Counted from the first letter of the stretch, positions 1 to 9,151 are shown. The stretch is 64,000 nucleotides of DNA from AWTP1-13 sp050248715 (GCA_050248715.1 JBFWRV010000008.1:1-64000); one strand, 5' to 3'. Numbers and translations are program-made. Notes: generated by a model from the sequence alone, not told the origin.

Positions 1-234
1 GTAGGAGAATAGTGATCCCGATCTGGCATCCGATCCGCGCATCCCAGCCCCCTTCGACCCCAAGGGAGAACGGAATCATATTCGCCACAGCCTGTCAGCA
101 TGCGAGAAATTCAACAGCCTGCTAGGCAAGGGCGACGCCGACCACCAGCGCAAAGGGCGGGGTCACCCCTTGTCGGCGGCGTTTCGGCTAGTATGCAATG
201 CTTAAGGCAAGGGTCCGACCCCGCAGGAGCAACC

Positions 235-1413
235 GTGGACAGCGCCGATGTAGTGATCGTTGGTGGCGGAATTGTCGGCAGCGCCACCGCCTATTTTCTG
301 AGCAGCGATGCGGTGTTTCGTGACCGCCGGATCGTCATGATCGAGCGCGACGCCAGCTACGCCGAAGCCAGCACCGCCCGTTCCGCGGGAGGCCTGCGCC
401 AGCAGTTCTCCACGCCCGAGAACATCGCTCTCTCCCAGGCGACGCTCGCAATAATTCGGCAACTCTCGTCCATCTTCGGCCCCGATGCCGACGTGAGCTT
501 TCGCGAGCAGGGCTATCTCATCATTTCCACTGGCTCGGGCGAGCCGCTCCTGGCGGAGAATGTCGATCTGCAGCGGAGGCAGGGCGGCGATATCGTGCTT
601 CTGGGCGCGACCGAGCTGGCAGCCCGGTTCCCATGGCTGGCGACCGACGGCATCGCCGCCGGCAGCCTCGGCAGATCGGGCGAGGGCTGGTTCGATCCTC
701 CAAGTCTCGCTGCGCTGTTCCGCAGGGCAGCGCGGGATCGTGGAGTGGACCTGCTCCACGACCAGGTGATAGCGATTGAGTCGCAAACCCGGATCGAGGC
801 GGTGCGCCTCGCCGGCGGCGCACGGATCGCGTGCGGCGCATTGGTCAACGCCGCGGGCGCGTGGGCGGGAGAATTGGCCGCGATGGCGGGCATTGCCCTG
901 CCGGTCGAGCCGCGCAAGCGCTATGTCTATGTCATCGACTGCCGCGAAGCCTCCGGCGCGTTGCACGGAGCCCCCCTCACCGTGGATCCGTCAGGCGTTT
1001 GGTTCCGGCCCGAGGGCCGATTCTTTCTCTGCGGCAAGTCCCCCGAGGAGAGCGAGGAGCCGCCCGCCGCCGATCTCGACGATATCGATCACGCCTTCTT
1101 CGAGAGCGAGGTGTGGCCGCAGCTGGCCGCCCGCGTTCCGGCCTTCGAGAGCGTCAAGGTCGTGAACGCCTGGGCCGGCTTCTACGACTACAACACGCTC
1201 GACCAGAACGCGGTGATCGGCCGACATCCCGAGACCGCCAATCTCTACTTCGCCAACGGCTTCTCGGGTCACGGCGCGCAGCAAGGCGCGCCGGCAGGCC
1301 GCGCCATCGCGGAGCTGATCGCGCACGGCCGCTTCATGACCATCGATCTTTCGCGCCTCGGCTATGGCCGCATCGCGGCCAACCGCCCGCTACCCGAGCG
1401 CAACGTGATCTGA
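235..1413 (+). CDS. FAD-dependent oxidoreductase, DadA/glycine oxidase (DAO) family
   Basis: Likely cytoplasmic flavoprotein that oxidises an amino acid or secondary amine to an imine or keto product; the substrate cannot be told from sequence. The N-terminus has a beta strand and the dinucleotide-binding motif GGGIVG (residues 10-15). The C-terminus has the family's FAD-closing stretch GFSGHGAQQG (about residue 342), and 392 aa fits the family. The GTG start at 235 is chosen because GGAG lies about 7 nt upstream and the preceding in-frame codons look non-coding. The pyridoxal kinase gene starts 7 nt after the stop, so the two are probably cotranscribed. A flavin amine oxidase next to a PLP salvage gene suggests amino acid or amine catabolism, which is inference. 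Confidence 0.8.
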   Translation: MDSADVVIVGGGIVGSATAYFLSSDAVFRDRRIVMIERDASYAEASTARSAGGLRQQFSTPENIALSQATLAIIRQLSSIFGPDADVSFREQGYLIISTGSGEPLLAENVDLQRRQGGDIVLLGATELAARFPWLATDGIAAGSLGRSGEGWFDPPSLAALFRRAARDRGVDLLHDQVIAIESQTRIEAVRLAGGARIACGALVNAAGAWAGELAAMAGIALPVEPRKRYVYVIDCREASGALHGAPLTVDPSGVWFRPEGRFFLCGKSPEESEEPPAADLDDIDHAFFESEVWPQLAARVPAFESVKVVNAWAGFYDYNTLDQNAVIGRHPETANLYFANGFSGHGAQQGAPAGRAIAELIAHGRFMTIDLSRLGYGRIAANRPLPERNVI

Positions 1414-1420
1414 GGGTGCA

Positions 1421-2212
1421 ATGGCGAAGGTGCTGGCGATATCCTCGCACGTCCTCCGCGGGCATGTAGGCCTCGACGCGACGGTGCCCGCGCTCCAGAG
1501 CCTCGGCCATGAAGTCTGGGCGCTGCCGACGGTGCTGCTGGCGAGCCGGCCCGGGCTTGGCAGGCTCGAGCGCCTCGCTTTCTCCGGCGAGGACCTCTCG
1601 CGCATGCTCGCCGCGCTCGAGGCCGACGGCTGCTGGCCGCAACTCGGTGCGGTGTTCACGGGCTACTTTCCCTCGGCCGACTGCGTGGCGGCTGCCGCGC
1701 AGGCGGTCGCTGCGATCAAGGTCGCGAACCCGGCCGCCATCGTGCTCGTCGATCCCATCCTCGGCGACGGGGGCCGCCTCTACATCGCCGAGGCGACCGC
1801 GGAGGCGATCCGCGATCGCCTGCTGCCGCTCGCCACCATCGCCACGCCCAACCTGTTCGAACTTTCCTGGCTGACCGGCTCGGCCCCGCGGACGATCGCG
1901 GAGACAACGCTGGCCGCACGGCGACTCGGACCGCCGGCGGCCTTCATCACCTCGGCCTGCGAAACCGATAGCGCCGTTGCAACCTTGCTCGTGCAGCCGC
2001 TGGAGGAGGTGCTACGCGAGACCGCGAAGCGGCCGGGCATCCCCAACGGTCCCGGCGATCTCTTCGCAGGGCTCCTGCTCGGAAAACTGCTCAACGGCTC
2101 CACGTATGCGGCCGGCCTTGATGCCAGCCTGGCGACCCTCGATCGCGTGCTGCTTGCCAGCACCGGCCGTGACGTGCTGCAACTTGCCACACTATGGGGC
2201 GAACCGGATTGA
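1421..2212 (+). CDS. pdxY: Pyridoxal kinase (PfkB/ribokinase superfamily)
   Basis: Phosphorylates pyridoxal, and perhaps pyridoxine or pyridoxamine, with ATP in the PLP salvage pathway. The 263 aa product shows the PdxK/PdxY layout: an N-terminal ISSHVLRGHVG-type substrate loop, VDPILGDGG near residue 110, TPNLFEL near residue 145, and the catalytic PGDLFAG motif near residue 211 with the general-base Asp. Length is slightly below PdxY of E. coli. It follows the FAD oxidoreductase by 7 nt. The gene ends against the convergent SGNH hydrolase, and the 24-nt gap between them carries a short ACCGC/GCGGT inverted repeat (2213-2217 and 2226-2230). The choice of pdxY over pdxK is by overall resemblance only. 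Confidence 0.82.
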   Translation: MAKVLAISSHVLRGHVGLDATVPALQSLGHEVWALPTVLLASRPGLGRLERLAFSGEDLSRMLAALEADGCWPQLGAVFTGYFPSADCVAAAAQAVAAIKVANPAAIVLVDPILGDGGRLYIAEATAEAIRDRLLPLATIATPNLFELSWLTGSAPRTIAETTLAARRLGPPAAFITSACETDSAVATLLVQPLEEVLRETAKRPGIPNGPGDLFAGLLLGKLLNGSTYAAGLDASLATLDRVLLASTGRDVLQLATLWGEPD

Positions 2213-2236
2213 ACCGCGCCCGCATGCGGTGAGCCG

Positions 2237-4183
2237 TCAGCGATCGCCCGGCTCGTCGATCAGACCCATGTCGACTGGCCTTGCTGCCGCGCGCCTGTCC
2301 CGGCTCTCGTACTTCGCCAGCACCTTGCGGGCCTCGGCCACCACCGCGTCCGCAATCGCTGCCTGGCCTTCCGCCGAGGGGTGAAAGGCGCCCGAGTAGA
2401 CGCTGGCGAGCAGCAGCTGCACCCAGCCGTAGCCTTGCTTGCTCAACGCCTTTTGCATGACGGTCTCGGCGACGTGGAAGTTGCCGGTCATGTACGCATC
2501 GTTGGGCGTGCGGAACAGGCGCTGGCGCGGCGCATAGGCACGCCATTCCGATGGATTGAACGGCTCCCATTTGCCATCGATCTTGCGCGGCACGCGCAGC
2601 TCGTCCGCCATGGTCCAGGGCGCATCGCTGTAGCCCGCACACAAGCCGCGACCACTGAAAGTGGCCCGGTGCGATTCGGCAAAGGTCCACGCGTGGTGCT
2701 GGGCGCTCTCCTTCATGATCGCGTTCAATCGATCGGCGGCAATCATGCCTTCGCGAGCCTTGGCCTCGATCAGGGCAAACTCCGACATCACGCTCATGCC
2801 GGCCCGACCGTCCGGACAAACCGACTTGCCGTCGTCGAGCAGTGCCATGGGCGGATAGGCGGTCAGGATCACGCGGTCAGATTCCGACCAGGGCACATGC
2901 AGGAGGTTGTGCAGCGCGCGGTTCACGGACTTGAGGCGCTCGTCGAGCGTGTCCATCTGCTCGGCGGCTTCGTCGAGGCCGTGCACGTGCCCGAACCAGC
3001 CACCCAGTCTGCGCAGGATCGACTTGTCCGACAGCACGGCATTGGCCACCAGCCGGGAGAACCCCACGTCGTTGCCGCCGATCGACAGAAGCAGGAGGTC
3101 GATCTTGCGGGCCTTCTGCGCGTCGCACTTCTTCAGCACCAGCCCGCCCTTGAGTTCCGGGATCGTACCGTTGATGTGGTAGGCCTCGGGCAGGTCATAG
3201 TTGCGGGCACCCTTGCCGCCGCATTGCGCTTCAGCGATGGCCGAGATTTGCGGCAGGTCCGGCGGATAGGGCACCCATTCGTTGCCCTTGTAGTCGAGAA
3301 ACAGGCCGAACGTCGTCTCCGCCCCCGAGCAGGCGAAGCCGGCAAACGTGACTGCCCGGTGCGGGTTCTCGACGGCAATTTGCAGCGCCGTACGCAGCTG
3401 GTGGGAGTAGAGCGAGCGGTGACAGGCCTGATCCTGCCAGCGCGCGTTCTCGTCGATGAACTTGCGGTCACCGATGGCCTTCCAATCGCCGATGCGCGCC
3501 GGATAACCGGTCAGCGGCTCGTTCTTCTCGCCGATGCCATAATCGGTGGTGCGCTCGGGCGAGAAGCGGACGGGAACATCGGGATTGCCTTCGCCGGAGG
3601 CGAAGCTGTCGCCCATGCCAACGATGAACAGGTCGGTAACGCGCGCGGCGATCTCGGCCACCTTCCGGCCGCCGATCTCGACCGCGATCCATGCTCCAGC
3701 CGGATAGGGTACGTCGAGCTGAACGGGCGTGTCGCACGGCAGGGTTACGGCCGCGTTGCGGGGAGCGCCGGGCTCGCCTTGCGGCGAGGTCAGCCAGCGG
3801 CAATCGACCGTTTGCGCATCCTCCAAGCCTTCGAGGCGTGCGAGGATCATGTGGCTCTTAGGATTGAGGTAGTCGGGCCTCTCGCGGCAAATGTAGCGGT
3901 TGCGCGTCCAATCCCAGCACGTTTTGGTGAAAGTGAAGGTGCTCCAGCCGTCAGGATGGCGCTCTCCAAGCGCCCGCTCGGCGGACTGCACGGGGTGGCG
4001 CAGCTCGACCTCGGAAAGGCTCTGCCAGGTCGCGCGATGTACCTGGGTATCGGCTGGATCGAGGAAGAATCGGAAAGGATTCTCAACCTGCCAGGTGATC
4101 CGCGGCTCGGCGGACGCGCCGCCCGCGCACCCCAGCGCCACGGCGAGCGCAAGCCGGAGGCGCACACCAACCTTGACTGGCAT
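2237..4183 (-). CDS. Secreted SGNH/GDSL-family hydrolase
   Basis: Probable exported lipase or esterase-type hydrolase of 648 aa. Residues 1-26 form a signal peptide with a short basic start, a hydrophobic core and an AxA-type end before EPR. The catalytic half carries SGNH block I GMGDSFASGEG (nucleophile Ser about 193), the GGND block (about 370-373) and a C-terminal FHPSAEGQ block holding the catalytic His (about 601). An N-terminal region of about 160 residues precedes block I, and several Cys pairs suggest disulfides in the periplasm. A longer reading frame would overlap the upstream gene; the ATG at 4183 has GAGGGAG in front of it. It is the last gene of the yajC-secDF strand run, 56 nt after the squalene-synthase-like gene. 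The substrate is unknown. Confidence 0.72.
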   Translation of the reverse strand: MPVKVGVRLRLALAVALGCAGGASAEPRITWQVENPFRFFLDPADTQVHRATWQSLSEVELRHPVQSAERALGERHPDGWSTFTFTKTCWDWTRNRYICRERPDYLNPKSHMILARLEGLEDAQTVDCRWLTSPQGEPGAPRNAAVTLPCDTPVQLDVPYPAGAWIAVEIGGRKVAEIAARVTDLFIVGMGDSFASGEGNPDVPVRFSPERTTDYGIGEKNEPLTGYPARIGDWKAIGDRKFIDENARWQDQACHRSLYSHQLRTALQIAVENPHRAVTFAGFACSGAETTFGLFLDYKGNEWVPYPPDLPQISAIAEAQCGGKGARNYDLPEAYHINGTIPELKGGLVLKKCDAQKARKIDLLLLSIGGNDVGFSRLVANAVLSDKSILRRLGGWFGHVHGLDEAAEQMDTLDERLKSVNRALHNLLHVPWSESDRVILTAYPPMALLDDGKSVCPDGRAGMSVMSEFALIEAKAREGMIAADRLNAIMKESAQHHAWTFAESHRATFSGRGLCAGYSDAPWTMADELRVPRKIDGKWEPFNPSEWRAYAPRQRLFRTPNDAYMTGNFHVAETVMQKALSKQGYGWVQLLLASVYSGAFHPSAEGQAAIADAVVAEARKVLAKYESRDRRAAARPVDMGLIDEPGDR

Positions 4184-4239
4184 CGAGCTGCTCCCTCGAC
4201 CCGGCGCTGCCCGTCTCGACTGGCCGACGCCCCCTGGCG

Positions 4240-5097
4240 TCACAGGCGGCCGAGCCAATGGGCGGCGGCGATCTTGAACACCCGCGTAAACGGCGCGATA
4301 CCGGCCGGGGAACGCAGCACGTCGCGGCCCGGTCGCTCCAGCGCCCGCAAATACGGCTCGACCAAGGCCAAAGGAAGGAAGGCCAACCGCAACTCCCGCG
4401 GCAAATTCGCCACATGTCCACGCGCTTCGGCGAGCGCAGCCCGTGTTTCCGCGTGCAGCGCGTGTAGCAACCCGGCGATCCGGTCGCCACCCTCGCCCGC
4501 CAGCAAGACATCGCGCGACAGTCCCGCTGCCTCAATGCGCGCGCGCGGCAGCGGTTGACGCCCGCGTGACAAGGCGTGGGGCAGGCCGAGCAGCGCCCGC
4601 GCCAGACCGTAGACACGGCCAGCGGCCACCGCGGCCGCGCGCGGGGCACCGCTTCTCCGATCATCAAGAATGCGCGCGGCCAGGTTGAACAAGGCGCCCT
4701 CGGTTCTCTGCAGGTAGGCGTCGAGGTCGGCATCGCTCTCCAGGGGCTGCGGGCTCAGGTCGAGCGCGTGCGCATCGATGACGTCCAGCAGCACCGGCCG
4801 CGGAAGACTTGCTTCGGCTATCGCCGCGCGAAGGGCATCGGCGATGGGGTTCCCGGTGGGCGCCACACCCGGCGCGAGCGAATCGCGCCACCATTGCAGG
4901 CGGATTTCGCCCATCACCGGTTCGCGCGTGACGGCGGCAGAAACGTTCGCCAGCTCGCTCGAGAACGCCGCAAGCGCCAGTAGGTGCAAGCGGGCCGGCG
5001 GCGGGGCAAGCAGAGCCACGAGATACCGGTCGGGCTCCCCAGCGCGCGCGGACTGCAGGATCACCTCATCGCCCGTGCTCCGCGCCCCGGTGGCCAC
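4240..5097 (-). CDS. Squalene/phytoene synthase-family protein, NDUFAF6-like
   Basis: 285 aa all-alpha protein of the trans-isoprenyl diphosphate synthase (head-to-head) family. It keeps the family pattern with RLQWWRDSL near residue 68 and DADLDAYLQRTEGALFNLAA near residue 125. The canonical Asp-rich DxxxD pairs of true squalene or phytoene synthases are degenerate, as in the mitochondrial complex I assembly factor NDUFAF6 and its alphaproteobacterial relatives. A carotenoid enzyme is therefore less likely than a complex I assembly role, but this is inference. A GTG start at 5097 is assumed; no clear ribosome site is visible, so a start a few codons later is possible. It lies 14 nt after the PuuD-like gene in the same strand run as the NDUFAF3-like gene and secDF. 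Confidence 0.7.
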   Translation of the reverse strand: MATGARSTGDEVILQSARAGEPDRYLVALLAPPPARLHLLALAAFSSELANVSAAVTREPVMGEIRLQWWRDSLAPGVAPTGNPIADALRAAIAEASLPRPVLLDVIDAHALDLSPQPLESDADLDAYLQRTEGALFNLAARILDDRRSGAPRAAAVAAGRVYGLARALLGLPHALSRGRQPLPRARIEAAGLSRDVLLAGEGGDRIAGLLHALHAETRAALAEARGHVANLPRELRLAFLPLALVEPYLRALERPGRDVLRSPAGIAPFTRVFKIAAAHWLGRL

Positions 5098-5111
5098 GTC
5101 AACTGGCCATG

Positions 5112-5714
5112 TCAGTAGAGATGCGCCGCCGCCACCATAGCCAGGGTGACCGGCACCGACAGCACGAGATTGAGCCTGGCATACATGACGACGCGCGCGC
5201 GCGCCTGCACCTTGGCATCTTCATCGCCCGGGCGCATCCCCAGCACCACCTGCATATTGGGCCAGATGTACATGTGCACGAACATCCACATCGCCAGCGC
5301 CCCGATCACGCCGGCCCAGAGCAATATGGCGCGCTCGGGTGGCACATAGACGCCCGAGCCATAGACGATCGAGGGCAGCAGGTAGCCCGAGAGGAGGAGC
5401 AATAGCGCGCCGCTCGCCACCGCCGCGGTGGAGGCATGCCGGAACCACCAGGCGACGCGCGGCACCATGGCCTCGTGCAGGAAGGCGCGCGTGGGCTCGT
5501 CTGCGGCTCGCAGCACGATGAGCTGCACGAAGTTGACGAAGAACACCAGGCCAATCCAGATCATGGCCGCGAGCACATGCAGAAGGCGAATGATGAACAC
5601 GAGAAAGGCGAAGAGGTCGGCACCGGCGATGACGATCCAACCGAGCAGGAGCACCACCGCGATCGCGAGACCCGCAATGAGCGCGCCCGACGGACTGTCG
5701 ATGATACCCTTCAT
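5112..5714 (-). CDS. PuuD-like integral membrane protein (urate hydroxylase N-terminal domain family)
   Basis: 200 aa protein with about five to six hydrophobic segments. The segment LLHVLAAMIWIGLVFFVNF, the later WWFRHAS and MFVHMYIWPNMQVVLG match the membrane domain of PuuD (urate oxidase N-terminal family). Full PuuD proteins add a C-terminal cytochrome c domain. None is present here and there is no CxxCH motif, so urate oxidation should not be assumed. The conserved His in the first and fourth helices could bind haem, as in the family. It is 18 nt after the Mth938-like gene and 14 nt before the NDUFAF6-like gene, so almost certainly cotranscribed. The start ATG is preceded by a GGAGGGG-type site. 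Confidence 0.62.
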   Translation of the reverse strand: MKGIIDSPSGALIAGLAIAVVLLLGWIVIAGADLFAFLVFIIRLLHVLAAMIWIGLVFFVNFVQLIVLRAADEPTRAFLHEAMVPRVAWWFRHASTAAVASGALLLLLSGYLLPSIVYGSGVYVPPERAILLWAGVIGALAMWMFVHMYIWPNMQVVLGMRPGDEDAKVQARARVVMYARLNLVLSVPVTLAMVAAAHLY

Positions 5715-5732
5715 ATCCCCTCCTTGAGCCCC

Positions 5733-6113
5733 TCAGGCGACCGCCAGAAGCGCCGCACCGATGTGCCGCCCCTCAGCGAGCAGGACATTGTAGGTGCGGC
5801 AGGCAGCCCCCGTATCCATCGTCTCGAGTCCGATACCGGCATCGGCGAACGCCCGGCGAAGCTCTGCGCCGGTCATGTGGTGGCGGGCGCCGGTGCCGAG
5901 CAATAGCATATCGAGCGCATCCCGCTCGACGAACACCGACTCGAACGGGGCAAACTGCTCGAGCTCCTCGGGCATCGAGGGCGCCCAAGCGTAGATGCCG
6001 CTCGGCAGGCACAATATGGAGCCGCGGTGGCTCATGTCGGCGAAGCGGAATCCGCCATTGCCGTAGGCGTCGATCGGCGCCCGCCCGGGATAGCGGGCTG
6101 CTGCGACGCTCAT
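5733..6113 (-). CDS. Mth938/DUF498-domain protein, NDUFAF3-like
   Basis: 126 aa, essentially a single Mth938 domain. Recognised from the N-terminal IDAYGNGGFRFAD, the middle GSILCLPSGIYAW, and LLLGTGARHHM followed by the helix ending RTYNVLLAEGR. The eukaryotic member, NDUFAF3, is a mitochondrial complex I assembly factor. Bacterial members commonly sit beside secDF, as here: secF ends 22 nt upstream. No enzyme activity is assigned. The gene is placed so that its product would be made with the Sec translocon accessory proteins, fitting a role in membrane-protein or complex I biogenesis (inference). The NDUFAF6-like gene two genes downstream strengthens that reading. Confidence 0.75.
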   Translation of the reverse strand: MSVAAARYPGRAPIDAYGNGGFRFADMSHRGSILCLPSGIYAWAPSMPEELEQFAPFESVFVERDALDMLLLGTGARHHMTGAELRRAFADAGIGLETMDTGAACRTYNVLLAEGRHIGAALLAVA

Positions 6114-6135
6114 TTTGCGAGGCTCACTTCAGGGC

Positions 6136-7122
6136 TCACTTGAAGACCATGTTCTCGCGCCCAGCCCGGCTTGCCGCACCCGCCTTGGGCTTCACCGCCG
6201 CGCCGACCCATTCGCGCTTGACGCCGAGATAGCCGAGCAATGGGGCGGCAATGAAGATCGACGAGTAGGTCCCGATCACCACCCCGAGCAGCATTGCGAG
6301 GTTGAAGTTGCGGATCACCTCGCCCCCGAAAATATAGAGGGAGACCAGCACAACGATGGCCGTACAGCCCGTCAGAATCGTGCGCGACAGCGTCTCGTTG
6401 ATCGAGAGGTTGAGCAGCTCGTTGAGATCCATGCGCTTGAACTTGCGCAGGTTCTCGCGAATGCGGTCCGACACCACCACGGTATCGTTGACCGAATAGC
6501 CGAGAATGGTGAGCAGCGCGGCGACAATGGAGAGGTCGAACTCCAGCTGCAGCAGCGAGAAGATGCCGGCAACCAGCAGCACGTCGTGGGTCAGGGCGAC
6601 GATGGCGCCGAGGGCGAACTGCCACTCGAAGCGGAACCAGACGTAGGCCACGATCGCCAGCAGGCCGGCAGCAACGGCGATGAAGCCGGTCATTCTGAGC
6701 TCACTAGATACGGCGGGGCCGACGACCTCGACGCGGCGCTGGGTAAATTGTCCCGCCAGCGCGTCCGTCACCTTCTTGACCGCCGCCTGCTGCTCGGCTT
6801 CGCCGCCCGGCTGCTGCTCCACGCGGATGAGTACGTCGGTGGGGGCGCCGAAGCTTTGGATCTGCACGGCGCCGAGCCCGAGTTTGCCAAGCTTCTCGCG
6901 CAACGCCGCGATGTCGGCAGGGCCGGAATTCGACTGCACCTCCAGCATCGATCCGCCTTTGAAGTCGACACCGTAGTTGAAGCCCTTGATGCCGATGATC
7001 AGCAGCGCCAGTGCCATGCCGACAATGGACATCGTCACGGCCAGCCCCTTGTAGGCCATGAACGGCAGGCGCAGGTCGTGCGGGAAGAAGTCGAAGCCTT
7101 TGAAGTTCGGGAGGAACCGCAT
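6136..7122 (-). CDS. secF: Protein translocase subunit SecF
   Basis: 328 aa inner-membrane subunit that works with SecD and YajC to pull exported proteins across SecYEG using the proton motive force. One N-terminal membrane span (about residues 24-46) is followed by GVDFKGGSMLEV, the SecF signature, a periplasmic domain to about residue 135, and five more spans. These include the conserved GYSVNDTVVVSDRIREN stretch and an SINETLSRTILT helix. Length is normal for SecF. It starts 27 nt after secD, and both genes clearly form one transcript with yajC. Confidence 0.96.
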   Translation of the reverse strand: MRFLPNFKGFDFFPHDLRLPFMAYKGLAVTMSIVGMALALLIIGIKGFNYGVDFKGGSMLEVQSNSGPADIAALREKLGKLGLGAVQIQSFGAPTDVLIRVEQQPGGEAEQQAAVKKVTDALAGQFTQRRVEVVGPAVSSELRMTGFIAVAAGLLAIVAYVWFRFEWQFALGAIVALTHDVLLVAGIFSLLQLEFDLSIVAALLTILGYSVNDTVVVSDRIRENLRKFKRMDLNELLNLSINETLSRTILTGCTAIVVLVSLYIFGGEVIRNFNLAMLLGVVIGTYSSIFIAAPLLGYLGVKREWVGAAVKPKAGAASRAGRENMVFK

Positions 7123-7149
7123 GGAAAGATGCCTTGTCCTGGGCCGGCG

Positions 7150-8769
7150 CTAGACGGGCACTTCAATGACGCGCCGCGCGCGCCTGGCCGAGTTCAGCCA
7201 ATAGTAGATGAGAAGCCTGACCACCGTCACGGAAGCAAAGATGGAGGTGCAGATACCGATCGTAAGGGTCACGGCAAAACCGCGGATGGGGCCGGCGCCG
7301 AGCCAGAACATGACGAGCGCGCAGGCAAGCGTCGTGAGCTGCGAGTCGGCGATGGTGATGAACGCGCGTGTAAAACCCGCATCGATGGCGGCGATCGGCG
7401 TCCTCCCCGCGCGCAACTCCTCGCGGATGCGCTCGTAGATCAGCACGTTGGCATCGACCGCCATGGCGATGCCCAGCACCAGGCCGGCGATCCCCGGCAG
7501 CGTCAATGCAGAGCCCGCGAGACTCATCAGCGCCACCGTCAACACGCCGTGGACGATGAGGCCGACGCAGGCGAAGATGCCGAAGGTGCCATAGGCCAGG
7601 ATGGTGAGCGCAATGGTGGCGATGGCGCCGATGATGCCGGCAAGACGTCCGGCCTCGATCGAATCCGCACCCAGCGAGGGCCCCACTGTGCGCTCTTCGA
7701 CGATGGTGAGCTTGGCGGGGAGCGCACCGGACCGCAGCTGGATCGCCAACTGATTGGCGGCCTCGACCGTGAAACTGCCGCTGATCTGGCCGGAGCCGCC
7801 CAGGATCGGCTCGCGGATCACCGGTGCCGAGATCACCTGGTCGTCAAGCACGATCGCGAACGGACGGTTGACGTTGTCGCGCGTGAAGTTGCCGAACTTG
7901 CGCGCGCCGGCGTTGTTGAAGCGGAAGGAAATGATCGGCTCGTTGGTGCGCTGGTCGAAGGCGGGTTGGGCATCGACCAGCTCGTCGCCGCGCACGACCG
8001 GGGTCTCGCGCAGCAGCAGGGGCGCCGTATCCTCCTTGTCGACGGAGCTATAAATCCTGAAGCCTGTCGGCACCCTCGTCTGACGCGCCTCGTCGGCCGA
8101 AACCGTGGGGTGCACCTCATGGAAGCTCAGCCGTGCCGTCTTGCCGATCAGCTCCTTGAGCTGGGCCGTATCCTGCAGACCCGGCACCTGCACGAGGATG
8201 CGCGACGAGCCCTGGCGAACGATCGTGGGCTCGGTGGTGCCCATTGCGTCGACCCGCCGGCGGACTGTCTCGATGGCAGCGCTGATGGCGCTGCTGATCC
8301 GATTCTGCAGCCCAGCCTCTGTGGGGGTCAGGATGATCACACCGCCGTCGCCTTTCGTCACCTGCAGGTCCGTCACGGTGGTGCCGAGCAGCACATTGCC
8401 CGACTGCTGAATGAGCCCGCGCAGCTCCTTCAGCGCCGCGTCGGCATCCTCGGGCTTCGTCAGCCGCACCTGCACGGCGTTATTGGCGATGCCGAGGCCG
8501 GAGAATGCGATCTTGGCGTCGCGCAGCCGCCGGCGCGCGTCGTCCCGCAGCGTCTCGAGCCAGTCCTTGCGCACATCCGCCGTCTCCATGGAGAGCAGCA
8601 GATGAGCACCACCGCGCAGGTCGAGCCCGAGGCTCAGCTGCGTCTTCGGCACCCAGCGGGGCAGGTTATCCAGCGTCTCCTTCGACAGGAAATTCGGCAC
8701 GACCAACAGCACGCCGATCAGGCAGGTGAGGATGATGGCGACCTGCTTCCAGGTGGAGAATTGCAGCAT
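7150..8769 (-). CDS. secD: Protein translocase subunit SecD
   Basis: 539 aa inner-membrane RND-type subunit of the SecDF-YajC complex. It has an N-terminal span (about 8-26), the conserved LGLDLRGGAHLL motif near residue 48, a long periplasmic P1 domain with GTTEPTIVRQG, and five C-terminal spans with AMAVDANVLIYERIREELR containing the Asp needed for proton coupling in the family. Length is in the short SecD class usual for alphaproteobacteria. It lies 52 nt downstream of yajC and 27 nt upstream of secF. The high-GC complement contains long open frames on the other strand that are not genes. Confidence 0.97.
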   Translation of the reverse strand: MLQFSTWKQVAIILTCLIGVLLVVPNFLSKETLDNLPRWVPKTQLSLGLDLRGGAHLLLSMETADVRKDWLETLRDDARRRLRDAKIAFSGLGIANNAVQVRLTKPEDADAALKELRGLIQQSGNVLLGTTVTDLQVTKGDGGVIILTPTEAGLQNRISSAISAAIETVRRRVDAMGTTEPTIVRQGSSRILVQVPGLQDTAQLKELIGKTARLSFHEVHPTVSADEARQTRVPTGFRIYSSVDKEDTAPLLLRETPVVRGDELVDAQPAFDQRTNEPIISFRFNNAGARKFGNFTRDNVNRPFAIVLDDQVISAPVIREPILGGSGQISGSFTVEAANQLAIQLRSGALPAKLTIVEERTVGPSLGADSIEAGRLAGIIGAIATIALTILAYGTFGIFACVGLIVHGVLTVALMSLAGSALTLPGIAGLVLGIAMAVDANVLIYERIREELRAGRTPIAAIDAGFTRAFITIADSQLTTLACALVMFWLGAGPIRGFAVTLTIGICTSIFASVTVVRLLIYYWLNSARRARRVIEVPV

Positions 8770-8821
8770 TAGGCTCGCTCGCTTGGCGTTGTCCTTTGCG
8801 GCGATGCGTCAGACCGCCCGC

Positions 8822-9151
8822 TCACGCGCTCTCCTTGACCGGCTCGCCCTTGGCCCGCACCTCGGCGACGGTGCCCTTGATCACGCGCACGCGAGTGTTG
8901 TCGGCGATCTCGACCTCGATCTCGTTGTCGTCTTTGACCTTCGTAACCTTGCCGATGATGCCGCCCGAGGTAACGACGACGTCCCCTCGCCGCAGATTAA
9001 CGATCATCTCGCGCAGCGCCTTCTGTCTCTGCTGCTGCGGCCGCAGAAGGAGGAAATAGAATATCACGAACATCAGCAGGATCGGCACCAGCTGAATGAG
9101 GAAATCGCCACCGCCGCCGGAGGCCTGAGCATAGGCTGGTGAGATGAACAT
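8822..9151 (-). CDS. yajC: Preprotein translocase subunit YajC
   Basis: 109 aa single-span membrane protein that associates with SecDF. The N-terminus MFISPAYAQA is followed by a hydrophobic helix (about residues 16-34) containing LLMFVIFYFLLLRPQQQR and a small cytoplasmic domain with VVTSGGIIGKV, all hallmarks of YajC. The ATG at 9151 is preferred over the TTG one codon upstream because AGGA lies 7 nt before it. It is the first gene of the minus-strand secDF operon and is divergent from the DUF815 ATPase gene, so the operon promoter should lie in 9152-9353. Confidence 0.95.
   Translation of the reverse strand: MFISPAYAQASGGGGDFLIQLVPILLMFVIFYFLLLRPQQQRQKALREMIVNLRRGDVVVTSGGIIGKVTKVKDDNEIEVEIADNTRVRVIKGTVAEVRAKGEPVKESA

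Noticed and set aside
5..202. Protein-like open frame at the left edge (ENSDPDLASDPRIPAPFDPK and onward) ending at a TAA near 202
   Set aside because: An in-frame stop lies at 2-4 and there is no start codon with a ribosome site. It may be the 3' remnant of a broken gene, but one edge fragment is not enough to call it.
2381..4558. 725-codon open frame antisense to the SGNH hydrolase and NDUFAF6-like genes
   Set aside because: It mirrors coding sequence in high-GC DNA, is Arg/His/Gln-rich with no motif, and the other strand carries clear family motifs.
6115..8772. 885-codon open frame antisense to secD and secF
   Set aside because: Shadow of strongly recognisable SecD and SecF; composition is that of reverse-complement GC-rich coding sequence.
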